From the NCBI GenBank assembly GCA_963682175.1, contig OY821772.1, positions 44,600,925 through 44,664,924 on the forward strand: a stretch of 64,000 nucleotides of DNA, given 5' to 3'. Shown one piece after another: positions 57,784-64,000 of the stretch. Source of the stretch: Triglochin maritima (taxonomy: Eukaryota; Streptophyta; Magnoliopsida; Alismatales; Juncaginaceae). Made by a program: the position numbers and the translations under genes. Within the stretch, counting starts at the first letter, position 1; each line of letters opens with the position of its first letter. The notes under the pieces were generated by a model. That model was not told where the DNA came from and did no database searches. It worked only from the letters and a program-made list of their open reading frames with translations.

Positions 57784-59032
57784 TCTTGGGGTGTTATGGT
57801 AAGTCGTGTTTTTGTTTTTTGCTTTCTTATAACCCAACGAAAGGGAGTGAGTTCGGGAGTGTGTTCGTTCATGGTTTTCGTGAATACGGGGTTATGATAA
57901 TTAAAGCATGGGTTATGATTGCGATGGGAATATTAAGAGGGAGATCGTGTTGTTTAATGTTCATCCGAATCTGTGTTGGAGTGTTAATTAGAAGACCACG
58001 TGGTATGCAGTGGTTTGTTTAGCATTGGTGCTAGATTAGAGGACAGGATGTGGTCGGTGGTCCATTATTTGAAGAGCATGTATGTCTGGTTTTGTTATTT
58101 CTTCTACCAAGATAGGATCTTAAGTAATCACGTGTGAGGGAGGTGTTGTATTATGTAGGTTGGCGTTGTGCCGTCGTCCCAAGGAATCGAGTGCGACGAC
58201 TGTTGGAAAACTGTCGTGGAGTGGTGTGTTGAATCCTCTCTCGTGAGACTGCAGTTTTTTAATTGTTTTATTATAACCTTTTTTCTCGTGATAAGATCTT
58301 GTTTGTTTGTACTTGTAAGATTGGAGGAGTTTATTATTAAAAAAATGAAGAAAATTATAGGAGTTCAAAGAAAAACATAAAGAGCCACATATGTCAAATA
58401 AATAAGGTTCAACTCCTTCAAACTACAAAATCAGATAAAGATTCAAAGAGGACATCAAAGTGAAGCACTGAAGCCAATGAGGTAGACCAAAACAGGTAGC
58501 CTTGTCTTTGCAGTTTGTATTGGGGAAGATGTAGTGGCATGTCAAGAAATGAGATATTAGCTAGTGAATATGATATGCAAGGTTGGAAGATGCTTTTCCA
58601 AACAAGAACTTCTTAATGCTAACCAGTTGTTTTACTTTCTTTAAACAACGGTACCGTACTATTTATTAACATTGATGTGTTACTTTATGATAGCAAAACC
58701 GTGTTGGCTCCATTTGAGACAATGCAATGAAGAAGTGGGGTTAATGGTTGCTGCGAAATTGAATGAAAAATATAGCAACTACTTTGAAGAGTCCTTATAC
58801 ACGGACGCGGGCGTCACGGACGCGCCTTACGTGGACGTGTTGAGTCAGCGTCCAATCAGCAAAATTTCTCTTCACGTGCTTTGGTCTTCTTAAAAACGCC
58901 GGTTCTTTAGGTTGAACGATTCTTTTCCCAATACACAGATAGTGCAGACCCTAGGACAGCGTGCAGACCCTTTATTCGTGCAGAGTCCAGACTTATCATA
59001 ATAAAATATTATTTTTAACTTTTAGGTTGGAT
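57784..59032. other. Protease gene upstream region, no further gene seen
   Basis: Presumed promoter and 5' leader of the minus-strand protease gene followed by AT-rich DNA. Small open frames (for example 58672-58893) are not recognisable. Confidence 0.4.
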
Positions 59033-59652
59033 CAACTTAATCCAAACAGACACACAACATATTCCGAACAGACAGTCTTCTTATTCCGAACAGACGCACA
59101 ACTTAATCCGAACAGACACACAACATATTCCAAACAGACACACAACATATTCCGAACAGACACACAACTTAATCCGAACAGACACACAACTTAATCCGAA
59201 CAGACACACAACTTAATCCGAACAGACACACAACATATTCCGAACAGACAGACTACTTATTCCGAACAGACATACTTCTTATTCCGAACAGAAAGACTTC
59301 TTATTCCGAACAGACATACTTCTTATTCCGAACAGAAAGACTTCTTATTCCGAACAGACAGACTTCTTATTCCGAACAGACACACAACATAATCCGAACA
59401 GACAAACAACATATTCCGAACAGACAGACTTCTTATTCCGAACAGACGCACAACTTAATCCGAACAGACACACAACATATTCCGAACAGACAGACTTCTT
59501 ATTCCGAACAGACGCACAACTTAATCCAAACAGACAGACTTCTTATTCCGAACAGAAAGACTTCTTATTCCGAACAGACAGACTTCTTATTCCGAACAGA
59601 CACACAACATATTCCGAACAGACTGACTTCTTATTCCGAACAGACATACAAC
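59033..59652. repeat. 22-bp minisatellite, about 28 copies
   Basis: Tandem units of the form TATTCCGAACAGACAGACTTCT alternate with TAATCCGAACAGACACACAACT-type units. CCGAACAGAC is nearly invariant. The unit length of 22 bp is not a multiple of three, so the open frames seen here are not meaningful. Confidence 0.93.
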
Positions 59653-59691
59653 TGCTGTACATGAAGAAAATGAAGAAGAATGTGATCATTC

Positions 59692-60025
59692 CTACATTCT
59701 TAAGGATGACTTTGGTCTTGTTTGTTGTATATGTGGAATTATACGCAAAAGCATAGAACTTTCTGATTGAACTTTTAACAGTAGAATATCACGCCAAAAT
59801 CCTCGGAAGCTTTGACACCATTGCATCTCGTTCCAGCACATTAACACCTGACCCAGAGGTAGCAAACAAACGGGTGTGATGCCTTTTCTTAACACAAAAA
59901 CCACAAGAATCGGCATAAGCAACGTAAAATGTTTGGGCTTCTTCGAAAGAGGAGAAAAACATCCCCTCCTTAGGAACGTTTGTCGGCTGCTCCACTTGGA
60001 AAGACACATGAACGATTTCCATCAA
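59692..60025 (-). pseudogene. FAR1 DNA-binding domain fragment
   Basis: The minus strand encodes VPKEGMFFSSFEEAQTFYVA then YADSCGFCVKKRHHTR, the start of a FAR1-type zinc-binding domain (P-x-x-GM-x-F-x-S-x-EEA-x-x-FY pattern). The frame stops after LPRILA at 59789 and no DDE or SWIM region follows; the minisatellite lies just beyond. It is either a broken FAR1-related gene or a remnant of a MULE. The upstream part (60026-60240) shows no further domain. Confidence 0.6.
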
Positions 60026-60480
60026 AGCACAGAGGTAGGACCACAGAAGAGAAGGGAAGAAAAAGGAAGACGCATGTTGAGATTTATAACAAGTCTCCTG
60101 TGCTGTGTAGGAGAGCCAAAATGTTCATGGAAAATGAGTGATTTGAGACGCATTAATGAGGGATGGAGGGATGTAGACATTTGTACGAAACGAGGAATAA
60201 AATAAAAAATAAACTTTTTCTGTGGAGACTGCCAACTCAAACGTGTCTGCTGACTGGGCTGACCACATAAGCGCGTGTCCCGAACCCTAGCGTCCGCTAA
60301 TCGTTTTCCTTTGAAGAATCACTACCTGTCACCTCAGAAATAAAATATCCGACAAGAATAGAGTAGTCGGCATCAACATATATTGTCACTTCATAATAGA
60401 TTCATCTCTACTATTTTTTTGGTTCAATCATTTAGATTTTAAGGAGACCGATGGATCATCTTAATTTCCAAAAATTGAGT
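60026..60480. other. Intergenic sequence, no gene seen
   Basis: No recognisable gene or repeat boundary, apart from the beginning of LTR copy C near 60481. Confidence 0.4.
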
Positions 60481-62381
60481 TAACGAACGTACCAAAAACA
60501 ACGAAAAATTTAAACAATATAAAAGACCGTCAACGGTTAACACCAGACATGTCACGAGACAACAAGAAAAAAATAATATATAAATAAATAAGATATATAT
60601 CCACGTGGAAGTCAAAATGCACCTGAGTCAACTGTGATTACAACCGAAATAAATACAACTAGGTAATCACTACCTCAACAAAAAGGTAATAAGAGAAGAC
60701 ATGATCAGATCCCGAGGGCACCCTCCTCGGTCACTACATCGACTCTAATGCTGCTCGCTACCTAAAATGCAAACAATTAAAACATGCTTGAGTTCCCTGC
60801 TGGAACCCCGTATGCCAAACCTCCTAAAATACAAAATGGAATTAAAGACAATGCAATGCAATGCACATGATCATCCACCTCGGGTCCACAATAATACCCC
60901 TCTCCGCCTCCGCGGTACTGAACCACTCCTGCCGCCACGAGGGTCAAGTCAGTCCACCGCTGCCTCACAAGGGTCCGTCGGCACTACTGCTCCCCAAGAG
61001 CCGCAAAAAGGAACCCTGGCACAATGCCGCCACCCCAGGAGCGAGTCAGCACGCTGAATGCACAACTCGGGCCAGACAACAGCCGCTGCTCCCCCAAGAG
61101 CCGCCAAACGCGCACCCTGCCGGAACATCGTCGGTCTACCGACAAACCCCAGCAAACAGCCCAAGGTTTACGGCAATCATCTCTCACACCCCGCTCGATA
61201 TGAGAGGCCAACAATAATACGCCCTCGTCGAAGGTGAAATCTGTCGCTCCCAAGGCCGGTAATCGACCGTCGCCTCAGAGCCGGTAGTCGACCAATACTC
61301 GACGGCTCGCGTGTGGATAAATCCACCAACCTGCGGCAGATCGGTCGACCGCTACAAGCACACCGGTCAACCAGTCTTCCACACAGTACTCGGTACTGTA
61401 CAAACAGTGCATTCGGTCGAACCACGCCAACCGAATTACCGACCAATTGGTCGAACAAAAGTCATCTAGCGGTCGACCGTTTGGATGGTCTACGCTATAC
61501 AATATTTATAATATATATATATCTGACCGGTCGAACCAAGGGTCCGTTCAACCGATATCAGGGATTCTCAATATTTTGCCTAAGTCATATTCGGTCGACC
61601 GGAACTGAGATACAGTTCGACCGAACACAGGCACTCTACTGCTTATTTAAAATGCTCAGTCGGTCAACCAAAAGTTAAAGAGCGGTCGATCGTTTTGATG
61701 GTCAAAGCTCCCAACCGACTTAGCATCGAATAGATCGGTCGAACCAGGTTAAGGATGTTCGACCGTTTAATAAGTCAAAATCCCCAACCGACCCATTCTC
61801 ATTGTTTCGGTCGACCGGCGAAGTGGATCCGTTCGACCGATGACAGCATTAAACCCTTTTTCCCGCAGAAATCTGGCATAACGGTCGACCGTCCTCAGAC
61901 ATCGTTCGACCGTTTGCGGGTGCAAATCAATATAATAATAGAATCGGTCGACTGCCCACAGGCACCGGTCGACCGATTGTCGTCTTCAACCTCTGAATGG
62001 GTTGCAATTCGACGGGGAATTCGACACCAACGTCGATCCCCAACACCCACAAAGCTTATGTGAGTTATAATGAAGACTTGGCATACCTTTTTGAAGTTCG
62101 TGGAAGCTTCTCAAACTTTGGCAAGCCTAACCCAACTCTCCACCTTCACTTCTTCTCCTTCTCTCCTTCTTCTTCTCCTCCCAGATTGTCTCTCTCACTC
62201 TCTGCTTGCTCAACTGAGGAAAAATGTTTTAGATAAAACCTTACCCTCCTATTTATAACCAAAACCTAAAAATCTAATTCTTATCAATTACCTCCACCTC
62301 TCTCTCTACTGTAGCATGCTTAATTAAGGTTAATTAGGTTTAATTTAGTTTAATTAGGGTGTTTAGATCAAGATTATTACA
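60481..62381 (+). mobile_element. LTR of the TGTAAC family, copy C
   Basis: From about 60490 it matches copy D closely (AATTTAAACAATA, AAAGACCGTCAACGG, CCACGTGGAAGTCAAA). Its first bases are altered, so the start is approximate. It ends AGATTATTACA at 62381. Inside are Gly/Ala/Pro-like GC-rich repeats (60890-61190), CGGTCGACCG sites at 61342-61980 and TATTTATA at 62249-62256. The TATA-like sequence downstream of the sites repeats the layout seen in the other two families. Confidence 0.6.
61342..61980. promoter_or_regulatory. CGGTCGACCG-type sites in LTR copy C
   Basis: The first pair starts at 61342/61364 (22 bp, second site CGGTCAACCA). Several more perfect and variant sites follow up to a last perfect site near 61968. 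Confidence 0.55.
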
Positions 62382-62738
62382 GTTAGGCATCGTAAAGAAA
62401 GGAGAGTAAGCATAGCTGATGTCTTGCATTATTCGAAGGCAGTGATTACTGAGGAATTATGAGAGTGGACAGTTGTAGAAACTTTGAACGAAGTAAAAAC
62501 CTAACTCCACGTCCGTCTTCTGCCATTAACAGTTTCTTCTACTGGTCATATGCGATTTATATGGCATGTGAATACCTCAGCTTCAATTGCTGAACAACCT
62601 TGAGCTGGAGACATTTGATTTTGATGATATATAATATTTGCTTTGATTCCTTATGCCAAAAATACATGATAGTGGTATTTTGACTTCCAATTAACAATGG
62701 CTTATCAATCACCACAAATATCGCCAATCAAGGAAAAC
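62382..62738. other. Spacer between LTR copies C and D
   Basis: 357 bp of AT-rich sequence, too short for retroelement genes. Nothing recognised. Confidence 0.4.
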
Positions 62739-63523
62739 TGTAACCTACCCGAAAACAGCGGAAAATTTAAACAATAATAAAGACCGTCAACGGTCAACAC
62801 AGGGCACGTCACGGGAAAACAAACCAACATATATATAAAATATATAAGATACAGACCCACGTGGAAGTCAAACTATATAAATGAGTCAACTGTGGTTACA
62901 ACAAAAGTGAATATACATGTAATCACTACCTCAACAAAAGAAGATATAAAAGAGAACACAATCTGATCCTGGGGGCACTCTCCTCGGTCACCACCTGACT
63001 CTAATGCTACTCGCTACCTGAAATGAAAACAAACAAACATGCCTGAGTTCCGTGCAGGAACCCCGTATACCAAGCCTCCTAAAAATATAAAAAGGAATTA
63101 AAGACAATGCAATACAATGCACATGATCATCCGCCTCGGGCCCACAATAATGCCCTCACCGCCTCCGCGGCACTGAACCACTCCTGTCACTAGGGTCAAG
63201 TCAATCCACCGCTGCCTCACAAGGGTCAGTCGACACCACTGCTCCCCAAAAGTGCAGGAAGGAACCCCTGGTACACGCCGCCACCCCAGGAGCGAGTCAG
63301 CCCGCCGAATACACAACTCGGGTCAGACGACAGCCGCTGCTCCCCCAAGAGCCGCCAAGCGCGAACCCTGCCGGAACATCCTCGGCCTACCGCTAAACCC
63401 TCGCAAACTGTCCAAGGTTTACGACACACATCCCTCACACCCCGCTCGGTAAGAGAGGCAACAGTAGTACAATAATACGCCTTCGTCGAAGGTGAAATCC
63501 GTAGCTCTCAAAGTCGGTAATTG
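62739..63523 (+). mobile_element. LTR of the TGTAAC family, copy D, truncated
   Basis: Starts TGTAACCTACCCGAAAACAG and is very similar to copy C, including the GC-rich repeat at 63130-63370. It stops just where the CGGTCGACCG region would begin, apparently cut by the element starting at about 63524. Confidence 0.65.
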
Positions 63524-64000
63524 ATGAGAATTTTATTTATACCGCAAGTGCACGGCGTCTATGAAGACGTGGCAAGTACGGGTCGAACACAAGGAGGGAG
63601 AGATTTCGTTATTTTTGTTATTTCGATTGAGGGGAAGAAGTAGAGAAGAATCAATTAGGGTTTTTGGTTTAATTAACTAAACTACGAAACAAAAGCAATT
63701 AAAACTAAAAACAAGAATAAAGATGGAGAATTCCGTCGGGTGGAGGTCTAGACTTAGGTTTAGATTGGAGAATGGAGAAACTTGAAATAAATCATGTTAG
63801 TTATGAAGCATTACAAGATAAATGATTTAACATAAACTCAAGTAATCAAAATATACTAATCACGAACTTAAAACAATAACATGCATTCATCTTCTCGACC
63901 CCTAATTCCATCACCTCCACCCTTTGGAAAGAGTTAGAAACTCATGGAGGGAGGAAGAAAAAGGGATCCTAGAGACATTAAGTAAAGAAAATTAAAACAA
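63524..64000 (+). mobile_element. Start of another LTR-type element, runs off the window
   Basis: TGATGAGAATTTTATTTATA followed by CCGCAAGTGCACGG and GGTCGAACACAAGGAGGGA. The CGCAAGTGCACGG phrase followed by CGAA-CACA-GGGA recurs at the ends of many plant LTR elements. The other end is beyond the window, so the class is unverified. Confidence 0.35.

Noticed and set aside
58672..58893. 73-codon frame upstream of the minisatellite
   Set aside because: No recognisable domain, no splice-site context, and ordinary length for chance in this region.
1..64000. CRISPR arrays, bacterial operons, rRNA or tRNA genes
   Set aside because: None found; the tandem repeats seen are minisatellites, and the gene structure is that of a plant nucleus.

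Overview
This window is nuclear DNA from a flowering plant, very probably a eudicot. The signs are GT-AG introns in plant-specific genes, plant-type LTR retrotransposons primed by initiator tRNA-Met, a Mutator-like element, and many miniature DNA transposons in AT-rich intergenic sequence. The species cannot be named from the sequence.

Only three intact host genes are supported. They are a two-exon RING-between-RING ubiquitin ligase (17237-18554, +), a two-exon group VII ERF transcription factor with an N-terminal Met-Cys N-degron (21409-23514, -), and a single-exon subtilisin-like protease resembling SBT1.5 (55435-57783, -). They are unrelated in function and are separated by repeats.

From left to right: a 75-bp tandem repeat that can encode a repeated peptide (about 0.3-0.5 kb). 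Then a complete, decayed Mutator-like element (2.8-8.3 kb) whose transposase is spliced to an OTU protease domain and which also carries an antisense plant-mobile-domain gene. An LTR of a TGTAAC...CA family (11.1-14.9 kb) is interrupted by a solo LTR of a second family. Several MITEs follow (15.3-16.3 kb), then the RBR gene, a 0.44-kb deletion derivative of the Mutator-like element (19.3 kb) and the ERF gene. A Ty1/copia element (25.3-36.4 kb) has its reverse transcriptase split by a young gag-only retrotransposon (28.8-34.2 kb). Four (TA)n-flanked repeats stand in a row (40.2-41.1 kb) beside a roughly 7-kb (TA)n-bounded DNA element (41.1-48.05 kb). More TGTAAC-family LTRs lie at 48.2, 52.5, 60.5 and 62.7 kb. 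Around the protease gene are a 22-bp minisatellite (59.0-59.65 kb) and a FAR1-like relic.

The strongest unexplained signal is the ten-base palindrome CGGTCGACCG and close variants, found dozens of times. It is confined to the LTRs of three different retrotransposon families. The sites come mostly as pairs whose starts are 20-23 bp apart. In the copia LTR the pairs recur every 73 bp, and in two families the clusters lie just upstream of the TATA box. This looks like a shared promoter module acquired by unrelated retrotransposons.
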